In this document: one piece after another, positions 24,584-33,033 of the stretch
Layout: every line of letters starts with the position of its first letter
Position numbering within the stretch: position 1 is the first letter of the stretch
From: Pedobacter lusitanus
GTDB lineage: Bacteria; Bacteroidota; Bacteroidia; Sphingobacteriales; Sphingobacteriaceae
Direction: 5' to 3'
Assembly: GCF_040026395.1 (NCBI RefSeq)
Contig: NZ_CP157278.1
Coordinates: 5,022,001-5,086,000, forward strand
DNA length: 64,000 bases
Program-made: the position numbers and the translations under genes
The notes under the pieces: generated by a model
What the model saw: the letters and a program-made list of their open reading frames with translations, nothing else
The model's database searches: none
What the model was told of the DNA's origin: nothing

Positions 24584-26980
24584 ATGTTTAGACTCAATCT
24601 CAAAATCGCATTAAGAAATCTCTGGAAAAATAAAGGCTATACCTTTATCAATATTGCCGGATTATCCATAGGGATGGCCAGCTGTATCCTCATTTTTATT
24701 TTCATCAGTTATCAGCTCAGTTTTGATCAGCAGTTTGGGAATAAAGACAGGGTTTACAGGGTAGTTTCTTACTGGAAATATAGTGATGGCGAGGAGTTTC
24801 AAAGTGGAGTTCCGAGACCTTTGGCGCCAGCTATGCGTAATGATTTCGGGATGCTGGAAGAAGTTGCAGCCATACAGGGCAGTGGTGGAATTTTTAAAAC
24901 AAAAGATGAATCTGGTAAAGTCAGGCTTAAAACTTCTGAAGAAGCCTTTTTTGTTGAACCTCAGTTTTTTAAAATATTCAATTATAAATGGCTGCAGGGC
25001 GATGCTGAGCAAGCCCTGAAAGAACCAAATACTGTAGCACTTTCAAAAGAAATGGCTGTGAAGTTTTTTGGTGACTGGCGTAAAGCAGTAGGACAAAGCC
25101 TGGAGTTCAGAAATAAAACTACACTCAAGGTGACCGGAGTATTTGCTGATATGCCGGAAAATACCAGTAATCCGGTGAAAATTGCCATTGCCTATGCAGG
25201 ATATGAAAACTCAAAACTAAAGAGCTGGGGAGCAGTTTCTTCCGGTTCCCAGTGTTTTATCCTGCTTAAAAAAGGAGTGGATGTAAAAGATCTGGAAGCA
25301 ACAAAAAAGGCTTTTGTGAAGAAGTATTATACGGAAAAAGGGCCAGGTAAAACAGATCATTTCTTTCAGCCTCTGCTTGAAGTTCATCAGGATGACAGAT
25401 ATGATAATTTTGCGCATAAAATTACCAGTAAAAATGAAATGACGGGTTTGGCAATTATTGGTGTATTTCTGCTCATTACAGCCTGTATTAATTTTGTAAA
25501 TCTGGCAACTGCTCAGGCTGTTAGCAGGTCTAAGGAAATAGGTGTACGTAAAGTAATGGGAAGCAGGCGTCAGCAGCTGATGGCGCAGTTTCTGACAGAA
25601 ACCCTTACGATCACAGTTTTTGCATTGCTTGTCGCCTGTGCGTTAACAGAAGCTGCATTACCCAGTATGACTGCTCTTTTCAGGGAAAAGATTGTATTTA
25701 GCCTGGTTGACCAGCCGGTGATTTTTGTTTTCATGATTGTGTTGGTTTTATTTGTGGGTTTTGTAGCAGGTTTTTACCCCGCTATGGTCATGTCCGGATT
25801 TGATCCGGTACTGGCAATCAAGAACAAAGTCAGTATTGGTAATAGTGGGGGCGGTGTCTTACGCAAAGTGCTGGTTGTGGTGCAATTTGCTATTACTATA
25901 ATTCTGATTACAGGTACGCTTGTCATTCTCAAACAGATGAAATATATCAGAGAGAAGCCATTGGGATTTAATCCTTCGGCTATTGCTTTGGTGGATGTTC
26001 CGAGTGATAGTCTGAGCCAGTTGAAATATAACCTGTTAAAATCGAGAATATTGAGTGAACCGGGAGTGATAGCTGCAAGTTTCTGCAGTGATGCTCCTTC
26101 TTCTTCGGCCAATACTTATAGCAATTTTGCATTTGACGGAACAAAAGATGCCGATTTCCAGATAGGCCACAAGACCGTTGACGCTGATTATCTTAAAACC
26201 TTTGATCTGAAACTGATTGCGGGTAAGATGTACTCCAGAAATGATAGCCTGAATGAATATATCGTCAATGAGACCCTGTTGAAAAAACTAAATATCGTTC
26301 ATCCTGAAGATGCTATCGGGAAAACGATCCGTCTGGGTGGAAATACTGTAGGTGCCCGGATTATCGGAGTAGTGAAGGATTTTAATAATTTAAGTCTCAA
26401 AGATGCAATCGCACCGCTTATGCTGATTAAAAGCAGTAAAACTTCCACAGCTCTCGCGGTGAAAATGGAGAGTAAAAGCATTCCGGGGGTGATGAGTAAG
26501 GTAGAAGCCATCTGGAATTCTGTGTATCCTGAACATGTATATGGTTCTGCTTTTATGGAAGATAATATCAATAAATATTATGAAAGTGAACGTGTCATGG
26601 GAACCCTGTTCAAAGTATTTGCTGCGGTTATCATTTTTATCTCCTTCATCGGGTTATTCGGGCTTATTTCTTTTGTGGCCACGCAAAGAACAAAAGAAGT
26701 AGCTATCCGTAAAGTATTAGGTGCAAGTACGCTGGAATTGGTTAATATGCTGAATTCATCCTTTATGATCCTGGTACTTTTAGCCAATCTGGTAGCCTGG
26801 CCGTTTGCTTATTTATTTATTGATAGATGGCTGTCCCGTTATGCTTACCGTATACAGTTAAGTGTCTGGCCTTTTGCTATAGCGCTGTTTATTTCTTTGA
26901 GTATCGCTTTACTGACGGTGAGTTTCCGGTCTTTTAGGGCTGCCAGAACAAATCCTGTAGATGCACTTAAAGGCGAGTAA
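24584..26980 (+). CDS. FtsX-like permease with MacB periplasmic core, paralogue 3
   Basis: 798 residues. Nearly every landmark of paralogue 2 recurs: FRLNLKIALRNLWKNKGYT, FQSGVPRPLAPAMRNDFGMLE, LLITACINFVNLATAQAVSRSKE, REKPLGFNPSAIAL, EPGVIAASFCSDAPSS and the ending ARTNPVDALKGE. It was therefore probably made by tandem duplication of paralogue 2 or its ancestor. The periplasmic cores differ most, as expected if partner or substrate specificity has diverged. It starts 15 bases after paralogue 2 and is followed by the diverged ATPase. Confidence 0.93.
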   Translation: MFRLNLKIALRNLWKNKGYTFINIAGLSIGMASCILIFIFISYQLSFDQQFGNKDRVYRVVSYWKYSDGEEFQSGVPRPLAPAMRNDFGMLEEVAAIQGSGGIFKTKDESGKVRLKTSEEAFFVEPQFFKIFNYKWLQGDAEQALKEPNTVALSKEMAVKFFGDWRKAVGQSLEFRNKTTLKVTGVFADMPENTSNPVKIAIAYAGYENSKLKSWGAVSSGSQCFILLKKGVDVKDLEATKKAFVKKYYTEKGPGKTDHFFQPLLEVHQDDRYDNFAHKITSKNEMTGLAIIGVFLLITACINFVNLATAQAVSRSKEIGVRKVMGSRRQQLMAQFLTETLTITVFALLVACALTEAALPSMTALFREKIVFSLVDQPVIFVFMIVLVLFVGFVAGFYPAMVMSGFDPVLAIKNKVSIGNSGGGVLRKVLVVVQFAITIILITGTLVILKQMKYIREKPLGFNPSAIALVDVPSDSLSQLKYNLLKSRILSEPGVIAASFCSDAPSSSANTYSNFAFDGTKDADFQIGHKTVDADYLKTFDLKLIAGKMYSRNDSLNEYIVNETLLKKLNIVHPEDAIGKTIRLGGNTVGARIIGVVKDFNNLSLKDAIAPLMLIKSSKTSTALAVKMESKSIPGVMSKVEAIWNSVYPEHVYGSAFMEDNINKYYESERVMGTLFKVFAAVIIFISFIGLFGLISFVATQRTKEVAIRKVLGASTLELVNMLNSSFMILVLLANLVAWPFAYLFIDRWLSRYAYRIQLSVWPFAIALFISLSIALLTVSFRSFRAARTNPVDALKGE

Positions 26981-27021
26981 AGCAAGAGAGTTAACTAATT
27001 AAATCTTATATTTATCAAAAG

Positions 27022-27705
27022 ATGATACAATTACAGAATATAGAAAAATACTATGCGAACAAAGGTCTGAAAAGCTATGTGCTCAGACATGTAACTACAA
27101 CCATCAAACAGGGGGAGTTTGTTTCCATTATGGGCCCCTCGGGAGCCGGAAAATCAACATTGCTGAATATTTTGGGCATGCTCGAAGAACCTACTTATGG
27201 TACCTATGAATTTATGGGTGAAAATGTAGTTTCTCTGAATGAGCGCAAAAGGATAGAGCTTTACAGAAATCATATAGGTTTTGTTTTTCAGGCTTATCAT
27301 CTGATTGATGAAATGACAGTTGCAGAGAACATCGAAGCGCCTTTATTATATAAAAAGATAGGAAGTGCAGAACGTAAAAGCCGGGTTGCTGAAATGCTTG
27401 ACCGTTTCAATATGGTTGCCAAAAAAGATCTTTTTCCAAACCAGTTATCAGGTGGTCAGCAGCAGCTGGTAGGTATTGCAAGAGCTTTAGCTGCACAACC
27501 GCTGATTATACTGGCTGATGAACCTACCGGGAATTTACAATCAGCACAGGCCCTGCAAATCATGGAACTTTTTAAAAAACTCAATGAAGAAGAAAATATC
27601 ACCATTATCCAGGTGACACATTCTGAAGTCAATGCAGGTTATGGTTCGCGGATTTTACATTTGCTTGATGGAGTAATCAGTGAGGATCTGCAGGTGGTAG
27701 TATAA
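27022..27705 (+). CDS. Second ABC ATPase with altered signature and D-loop
   Basis: 227 residues of the MacB/LolD type. Walker A (GPSGAGKST), Walker B (LIILADEPTGN) and the H-loop (VTHSEVNA) are intact. The signature reads LSGGQQQLVGIA, where the first ATPase has LSGGQQQRVAVA, and the D-loop reads NLQSAQ in place of NLDSSH, losing the conserved Asp. A heterodimer with the first ATPase, or a low-activity regulatory subunit, would fit. It is the last gene of the export operon, 41 bases after paralogue 3. Confidence 0.9.
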   Translation: MIQLQNIEKYYANKGLKSYVLRHVTTTIKQGEFVSIMGPSGAGKSTLLNILGMLEEPTYGTYEFMGENVVSLNERKRIELYRNHIGFVFQAYHLIDEMTVAENIEAPLLYKKIGSAERKSRVAEMLDRFNMVAKKDLFPNQLSGGQQQLVGIARALAAQPLIILADEPTGNLQSAQALQIMELFKKLNEEENITIIQVTHSEVNAGYGSRILHLLDGVISEDLQVVV

Positions 27706-27722
27706 AAAACTATCTTTGTTTC

Positions 27723-28520
27723 ATGCGACGTCAGTTTACCGATCAGCTTGATCAGACCATTACCATTAACTATCCGCCAAAGCGGATTATCTCTGTTGTA
27801 CCCTCACAAACTGAATTGCTGTTCGAGCTGGGCCTGAATGAAGAAGTAGTCGGACTCACTAAATTCTGTATACATCCACAGCAGCAGTTTAAGTCTAAAA
27901 CAAAAGTAGGAGGGACAAAAAAGTTAAACATTGAGCTGATCAGGAGTCTGAAGCCGGATTTGATTATCGGAAATAAAGAAGAAAACACGAAAGAAGATAT
28001 CGAGCTGCTGCAAAAAGAGTTTCCGGTCTGGATGAGTGATATATTTACGCTCGAAGATGCGATGCAAACGATAACCCAGATTGCTGAACTGGTAGACCGG
28101 CAGCCTGAGGCTGCTTATCTGAATTATCTGATTAATGCCGGATTTACTGATCTGCAGACTCTGGCCCTGGAGCAGGGGATAGATAAAACAGTGGCTTACC
28201 TGATCTGGAAAGGCCCTTATATGCTTGCCGGAAGAAATACTTTTATTAATGATATACTGGTGAAAAACGGGCTGACTAATATCATCAAGGCTGACCGCTA
28301 CCCGGAAATAGAACTGGAAGAGCTGGCAGCATTAAAACCTGAACTGGTATTATTGTCTTCAGAGCCCTATCCCTTCAGGGAAAAACATATAGAAGAGTTA
28401 AAAACAGCAATTCCCGGAGCTAAAGTGATGCTGGTTGACGGTGAAATGTTCTCGTGGTATGGCAGCAGGCTGGTCAAAGCTGTTCAGTATTTATTTCAAT
28501 TACAAAAAGAATTAAAATAA
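27723..28520 (+). CDS. BtuF/TroA-like helical-backbone metal-receptor family protein, cytoplasmic
   Basis: 265 residues of the periplasmic-binding-protein type that binds cobalamin or metal chelates: PPKRIISVVPSQTELLFELGL opens the first lobe, SLKPDLIIGNKEEN closes it, then a long helix and a second lobe with VLLSSEPYPFREKHIEEL. It has no signal peptide or lipobox and begins directly with MRRQFTDQLDQ, so it should remain in the cytoplasm. It starts 17 bases after the export operon stop and may be read through from it. No BtuCD-type permease is nearby. The ligand is unknown. Confidence 0.8.
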   Translation: MRRQFTDQLDQTITINYPPKRIISVVPSQTELLFELGLNEEVVGLTKFCIHPQQQFKSKTKVGGTKKLNIELIRSLKPDLIIGNKEENTKEDIELLQKEFPVWMSDIFTLEDAMQTITQIAELVDRQPEAAYLNYLINAGFTDLQTLALEQGIDKTVAYLIWKGPYMLAGRNTFINDILVKNGLTNIIKADRYPEIELEELAALKPELVLLSSEPYPFREKHIEELKTAIPGAKVMLVDGEMFSWYGSRLVKAVQYLFQLQKELK

Positions 28521-28575
28521 ATTAGCTTAAAATGAATGCTTTAGCTATTTGGAGGCGAAATAAATGTAAAAGGTT

Positions 28576-28605
28576 TTTGATAATTGATAACAATCTCTAT
28601 CTTTG
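28576..28605 (+). promoter_or_regulatory. Bacteroidota housekeeping promoter of tRNA-Leu(TAG)
   Basis: TTTG (28576-28579), an 18-base spacer and TATCTTTG (28598-28605) match the -33 TTTG / -7 TAnnTTTG consensus. The tRNA begins 28 bases after the -7 element. Confidence 0.8.
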
Positions 28606-28632
28606 CAGTCCAAACAAAAACAATTCCTAACT

Positions 28633-28714
28633 GCGGATGTGGCGTAATTGGTAGCCGCACCAGACTTAGGATCTGGCGCTTCACGGCGTGGGGGTTCGAG
28701 TCCCTTCATCCGCA
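28633..28714 (+). tRNA. tRNA-Leu (anticodon TAG)
   Basis: An 82-base type II tRNA. Acceptor GCGGATG (28633-28639) pairs with CATCCGC (28707-28713), discriminator A at 28714. The anticodon stem CCAGA/TCTGG encloses CTTAGGA (anticodon TAG, CUN family). It has a long variable arm and a TTCGAGT T-loop. CCA is not encoded. Confidence 0.95.
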
Positions 28715-28715
28715 C

Positions 28716-28751
28716 AAAAAAGGTGATAACTGAAAAGTTGTCACCTTTTTT
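28716..28751 (+). terminator. Intrinsic terminator of tRNA-Leu(TAG)
   Basis: GGTGATAACT (28722-28731) pairs with AGTTGTCACC (28736-28745, one G-T pair) around GAAA, flanked by A6 and T6. Confidence 0.85.
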
Positions 28752-28825
28752 ATTTTACCTGTTTCTTTACTTGTATCTAGTCTGATAAATTAGGTTATTT
28801 TTGTAGTTATATAAGACCACACCTT

Positions 28826-29623
28826 ATGGAGGAATTGCTTAAGAAATATGATTCACTGGTATTGGAATACAATAAAACAATTGTTGATAGTTTCAGTATT
28901 GAAGATTTCAGAGAATATAACGAGATTTTATTTTCAGCGCACAACTGCGCAGTAGAAGGCAATACTTTTACAGTTGATGAAACCCGTGAATTAAGAGAAC
29001 AGGGGATCAATTTAAAATTGCAAAACCGGTCGCTTTATGAAGCTTATGAAATTCTTGACCATTTCAAAGCTTATGAATTTCTTTTTAACGATCTGGAGCA
29101 GCCACTTACAGAAGAACTGATCAAACAAACTCAGAAGATATTAACTGAAAACACAATCAGGTTTTCAAAGGGATACGAGCCAGGTGAATATACTGATACC
29201 CAAATGGCAGCCGGAGATACAGTTTTTGGTGATTATAAGGTTAATATCTCACGTATGCCATCGCTAATCAATTCCACGCAAAATGCAATTGAAAAAGCAG
29301 AACTTCACCCATTGGACATTAGTACTAGATTTCACCAGTTTTTTATCTATTTACATCCTTTCCCTGATGGGAATGGCAGAACCGGGCGATTGATCTCAAA
29401 CTTTATACTAGCCAAATTTAATCAGCCTCATGTGATTATTGGCACAGTTGAAAAAGCTGCTTATATTGAAGCTTTAAAACAGTCTGCAAGACATCAGGAT
29501 ACGGATATTCTGACTGTTTTTTTTGCTGAAACGGCTATAAACAGAATGCAAAAGGAAATGGATCAGAAGAAAAACCTGACTCAGAACTTTAACATGAGCT
29601 TTAAACCGAAGAAAAAAGAATAA
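28826..29623 (+). CDS. Fic-domain protein (predicted AMP transferase)
   Basis: 265 residues. The Fic motif HPFPDGNGRTGR (residues 177-188) is fully canonical, so transfer of AMP from ATP to a target protein is expected. Near the N terminus the place of the class II autoinhibitory motif (usually S/TxxxEGN) reads NCAVEGN (residues 40-46). The inhibitory Glu44 is present but the Ser/Thr is replaced by Asn. No antitoxin gene is adjacent, as usual when inhibition is built in. It sits directly downstream of tRNA-Leu(TAG), a common place for acquired genes. The target is unknown. Confidence 0.92.
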   Translation: MEELLKKYDSLVLEYNKTIVDSFSIEDFREYNEILFSAHNCAVEGNTFTVDETRELREQGINLKLQNRSLYEAYEILDHFKAYEFLFNDLEQPLTEELIKQTQKILTENTIRFSKGYEPGEYTDTQMAAGDTVFGDYKVNISRMPSLINSTQNAIEKAELHPLDISTRFHQFFIYLHPFPDGNGRTGRLISNFILAKFNQPHVIIGTVEKAAYIEALKQSARHQDTDILTVFFAETAINRMQKEMDQKKNLTQNFNMSFKPKKKE

Positions 29624-29681
29624 ATGATGTTACCTTAAAATTCCTGCAATTTGTGTGGAACTTGTCTTTTAATTATATTAT

Positions 29682-29704
29682 TAGACTATAAGTCTATACT
29701 TTTG
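29682..29704 (+). promoter_or_regulatory. 15-bp palindrome abutting a -7 promoter element
   Basis: TAGACTATAAGTCTA (29682-29696) is a perfect dyad with a 3-base centre. TACTTTTG (29697-29704), directly next to it, matches TAnnTTTG. A repressor bound here would block initiation. The downstream genes are metal-related, so a metal-responsive regulator is plausible (inference). Confidence 0.55.
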
Positions 29705-29709
29705 TCCTG

Positions 29710-30093
29710 TTGAAAAGATATATCCTCATCGTGTTAATGCTGGTCATTGTTCAGGATCAGCTGCCAGTCCGGGAATTCCTGAAGCTGCCAGTCCTGATTG
29801 TGCATTATCATGAACATCAGTTAAGGAACAATAAAATCAGCTTTTCTGAATTTTTATATCTGCATTACGCATTGGAGGATGATTATGATCATGACCGTTC
29901 CAGGGATATGCAATTACCCTTTAAACATATTCATGTTTCTGGCAGTGCAGTTAATGCCGTGCCGTCATCCTGGAGCTACGAATTTGCAGCAAGAATATAT
30001 GCCTGTTGCGAAAGAATTCAAATCGCAGAAGACTTTCTGTTTATACCTTCCTGTCTGTCAGGAAAGATCTGGCAGCCGCCGAAGTTAGCCTAA
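29710..30093 (+). CDS. Small exported His-rich protein next to a CDF transporter
   Basis: 127 residues from TTG 29710; there is no upstream in-frame ATG and the first residues (KRYILIVLMLVIV) form a signal-like segment. The part after it is rich in His and Asp: VHYHEHQL, LHYALEDDYDHDRSRD, LPFKHIHVSG. I recall similar small proteins beside metal-efflux or receptor genes in Sphingobacteriaceae, without known function. A periplasmic metal-binding or accessory role is inferred from composition and from the CDF gene 150 bases downstream. The -7 element ends only 5 bases before the start, so the mRNA may be almost leaderless. Confidence 0.6.
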   Translation: MKRYILIVLMLVIVQDQLPVREFLKLPVLIVHYHEHQLRNNKISFSEFLYLHYALEDDYDHDRSRDMQLPFKHIHVSGSAVNAVPSSWSYEFAARIYACCERIQIAEDFLFIPSCLSGKIWQPPKLA

Positions 30094-30245
30094 TAACTTA
30101 TTTCATCATTTTAATTTATCATCCGGCTTTTGATATTGATCAGATCAGTAATGATTTGCTGTCGGCTATGCTGTGATAAATTCAATTTTACAAGCTATCA
30201 GTTAAATTTATATCTGATAAATCTGAGTACATATCAATTCAAATC

Positions 30246-31658
30246 ATGATACAGAGTAAACGATTAATCACCACAATCTCCGTTATTTCCAGTGCAGGCT
30301 TATCAGCATTAAAATTTATTGTCGGAATAGCAACAGGAAGTCTGGGCTTAATTGCCGAAGGCGCACATTCCCTGTTAGACCTGTTTTCTACACTAATCAC
30401 TTTTGTGGTTGTCCGTGTTTCTGCCCTTCCGCCAGATGAAAATCATCCTTATGGTCATGAAAGGGCAGAATCTTTAGGTGCTTTGGGCGGGATGGTTCTG
30501 CTTGCGGTAACTGCGATCTGGATCTTATACCACTCCATCTCAAAAATTATCTGGTATCCCGGAGCACCGGAGGTCACTGTCTGGTCTTTTGCCATTATTA
30601 TAATCAGTTTGCTGGTCGATTTCTGGAGGGTCCGAAGTTTAAACGAGGCTGCTGCTCATTATAACAGTCCGTCACTGGCTTCAGATGCCGAGCATTTTAG
30701 TAACGATCTGCTGGGTTCATTAGCCGTGCTGGCAGGACTTTTTGTAATCTTTCTTTCCCGCTATATAGCGCTACCCATCTGGTTGGTAAACCGTATTGAC
30801 GCGATTGCAGCATTGGGTGTCGCATTTGCCGCTTTAAAATCCTTCTGGAACATTGGTTCACAGGCTGTACGTTCTTTGATGGATAATATCCCTAAAGAAC
30901 TTATACCCGGTTTAAATAAGCTGATAGAAGAACAGAAAGGAGTTATACCTGATACGGTGAAAACCAAGATCAGATATGTGGGTAATATTCCCTATGCAGA
31001 AGTGGTCATAGGGATTAACCGTGAACTTAATTTTGAAAAAGTTCATCAGTTGACTGATCAGATTGAAAAAGTGCTTACAAAAGAACTGGGTACTGATGCT
31101 GTTATCATTATACACCCGGAACCCAAAGCTGCTGCAGACGAACCATATGCTGTTACTGTTCATGCCATTGCTGATCGTTTAGGTTTAAAAATACATAATC
31201 TGCATGTATATCTGGTGGAACAAAAAATCTGGCTGGAGCTGGATATGGAGGTTTCCGGTCAGTTAAATCTTGCTCAGGCTCATGTAGCCTCCGAAAAACT
31301 GGAAAAGGCTATCATCAAAGAATTCAAATCACCAGTACATATCAAGGTGCATCTGGAGCCTTTAAATGAGAAACCCTATCCGGCACAGATCGATTATGAA
31401 CTGAAAAATGAAATACAGAAAATCACTCAGTCAATTGATAAAGACGTGATACTGGAAGATGTTTTAACTACCGGCTACGGAATTGTTCTGACCCTGACTT
31501 TACCGCTTCCTGATGAGATGGCTCTGGTTGAAGTCCATTCTGCGATGTCAGCTATTGAACGTAAAATCCGTGCTCAGGTACTGGATGTTGCAAAGATTCA
31601 TATCGATCCGGAACCGATGTCCAGGCAGGTAGCTAAAGGAAGGACCTTTAATCATTAA
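30246..31658 (+). CDS. Cation diffusion facilitator with three C-terminal dimerisation-type repeats
   Basis: 470 residues; ordinary bacterial CDFs have about 300. The N-terminal 210 residues are the six-helix antiporter: AEGAHSLLD gives His41 and Asp45 of the TM2 metal site, NHPYGHERAESLG follows, and SDAEHFSND gives the TM5 His/Asp pair. The cytoplasmic part holds three successive ZT_dimer-like units of about 80-85 residues, ending HPEP, HLEP and DPEP. Efflux of Zn, Co, Fe or Mn into the periplasm by proton exchange is expected; the metal is not readable. It follows the His-rich protein on the same strand. Confidence 0.92.
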   Translation: MIQSKRLITTISVISSAGLSALKFIVGIATGSLGLIAEGAHSLLDLFSTLITFVVVRVSALPPDENHPYGHERAESLGALGGMVLLAVTAIWILYHSISKIIWYPGAPEVTVWSFAIIIISLLVDFWRVRSLNEAAAHYNSPSLASDAEHFSNDLLGSLAVLAGLFVIFLSRYIALPIWLVNRIDAIAALGVAFAALKSFWNIGSQAVRSLMDNIPKELIPGLNKLIEEQKGVIPDTVKTKIRYVGNIPYAEVVIGINRELNFEKVHQLTDQIEKVLTKELGTDAVIIIHPEPKAAADEPYAVTVHAIADRLGLKIHNLHVYLVEQKIWLELDMEVSGQLNLAQAHVASEKLEKAIIKEFKSPVHIKVHLEPLNEKPYPAQIDYELKNEIQKITQSIDKDVILEDVLTTGYGIVLTLTLPLPDEMALVEVHSAMSAIERKIRAQVLDVAKIHIDPEPMSRQVAKGRTFNH

Positions 31659-31666
31659 AAACAAAA

Positions 31667-31692
31667 GAAGCTGTCTCATCAGAGACAGCTTC
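31667..31692. terminator. Bidirectional hairpin between convergent genes
   Basis: GAAGCTGTCTC (31667-31677) pairs perfectly with GAGACAGCTTC (31682-31692) around ATCA, between the CDF gene and the convergent lipoprotein gene. Confidence 0.8.
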
Positions 31693-31719
31693 CTTCTAAC
31701 TCCTGGTGATTATGTTTTA

Positions 31720-33033
31720 TTAATTGATTCCCTGTAAACCGGCTAATTTAGGCCAGTCATAAACCCATTGTTTTTCATATAAGTTCTTTTCAAATAAAGT
31801 AGCTCCGTAAGTAGGGAACGAAAATCCCGGGAGACCCGAACCCACAGCGGCGGTTACTTTGGCCGGAACTGTCAGATTAAAACGGGTTTGTGTATTCAGG
31901 ATATCTGTTGTGGTCACTAACTTAGGGCCGGCTTTTGCCTGTACCTGTGCAAAAACAGTTTTACCATAAATACCAACGCCAACAGTGGCCTGGATACCAA
32001 CTTCTAAAGTTAACGGGACCTCCAGTTTTTCCGCTGCCGGTGCAAATACTGTCGCGGTAAGTTCTGCCGATCCCCCAAAATTAGCTATCCCTTTTTTATA
32101 GGCGCCGAAACTGATGTTTTCGGTAGAATTGATACTGAAGCTGGCCGTGCCTGCTACTGTACCTTCCAGATATGGGAACAAGCTGATATAAGGAGTAATC
32201 ACTATCGGCCCTACTGGTATGGCAACCAGCGGTATATATACATTGTCACCCGCAATCTGCAGGAACTTAAACCCCGCTGTGCCTTCAAAAGTGGCTTTCA
32301 GCTCTTTTACATTTAAATTGGAATTAACTTCCAGCTGAACCCCGTTGACCGGGTCTACCCGGAACCAGTACTGGATTTTTGGGGTAGCCAGAAAATGTAT
32401 CTTAACGGTGGCTTTACTAACATTGTCCTGGTAAACCGGGAAAGTCTGGGTCAGATCTATATCCTTACCAGTAATGGTTTCTGAGCCTTTGATATGAGGA
32501 ATCAGATCGGGAAGGGTGAAAGCACTGGTGTTTGGCAATGCCTGCGCCTGTTTTTTATCCCTGGTGCTGCTGTACATTCTGGCCGGATGCTCCGGATCCA
32601 GTTCAATCTCCCCTCTGATATCAGCTGAGACAATATAATCTTTCAGCTGTGCTTCTTCGATCTGAACGTGAAAACCCTGTGCATCTTCATAATTTCCGGT
32701 CGATCTGAGCAAAAGTCCCAAAGGTGCTTTTTCAGGAATGATGCCACTGGCGATGATAAAATGGGTTCCCATGCTGTCTGCCTGTGCCGGTTTTGATTTA
32801 AAAACAAGCTCTTTGGCATTCACCTGAGTCAGTAATCCGATAGCTTGTGTATTCAGGATAACAGATGAATCCTTTACAATCATACCTGCTACCTGTTTTC
32901 CTTTGGCAGCAAGGTTTGTCTGAACAGGAGCGGGAGATGGATTCTGATCCTTTTTACAGGCAGTAAAGAAAATAGAAACTGTGGTAAAGGCAATAACCGA
33001 TCGCTTTAAGAGTAAAATTTTTTTCGTTTTCAT
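31720..33033 (-). CDS. Large beta-rich lipoprotein of unknown function
   Basis: 437 residues. The signal peptide ends FFTAC with Cys26 followed by Lys-Lys-Asp. The mature part is Gly/Val/Thr-rich with many alternating strands (LEVNSNLNVKELKATFEGTAG, VTAAVGSGLPGFSFP) and almost no Cys, typical of a secreted beta-sandwich or barrel-like surface protein. I recognise no family. It is a single gene, convergent to the CDF gene, with its promoter in the odd 481-base gap upstream. Confidence 0.6.
   Translation of the reverse strand: MKTKKILLLKRSVIAFTTVSIFFTACKKDQNPSPAPVQTNLAAKGKQVAGMIVKDSSVILNTQAIGLLTQVNAKELVFKSKPAQADSMGTHFIIASGIIPEKAPLGLLLRSTGNYEDAQGFHVQIEEAQLKDYIVSADIRGEIELDPEHPARMYSSTRDKKQAQALPNTSAFTLPDLIPHIKGSETITGKDIDLTQTFPVYQDNVSKATVKIHFLATPKIQYWFRVDPVNGVQLEVNSNLNVKELKATFEGTAGFKFLQIAGDNVYIPLVAIPVGPIVITPYISLFPYLEGTVAGTASFSINSTENISFGAYKKGIANFGGSAELTATVFAPAAEKLEVPLTLEVGIQATVGVGIYGKTVFAQVQAKAGPKLVTTTDILNTQTRFNLTVPAKVTAAVGSGLPGFSFPTYGATLFEKNLYEKQWVYDWPKLAGLQGIN

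Noticed and set aside
28633..28714. Attachment site of an integrative element at tRNA-Leu(TAG)
   Set aside because: No integrase gene and no duplicated tRNA 3' end were seen downstream within the window.
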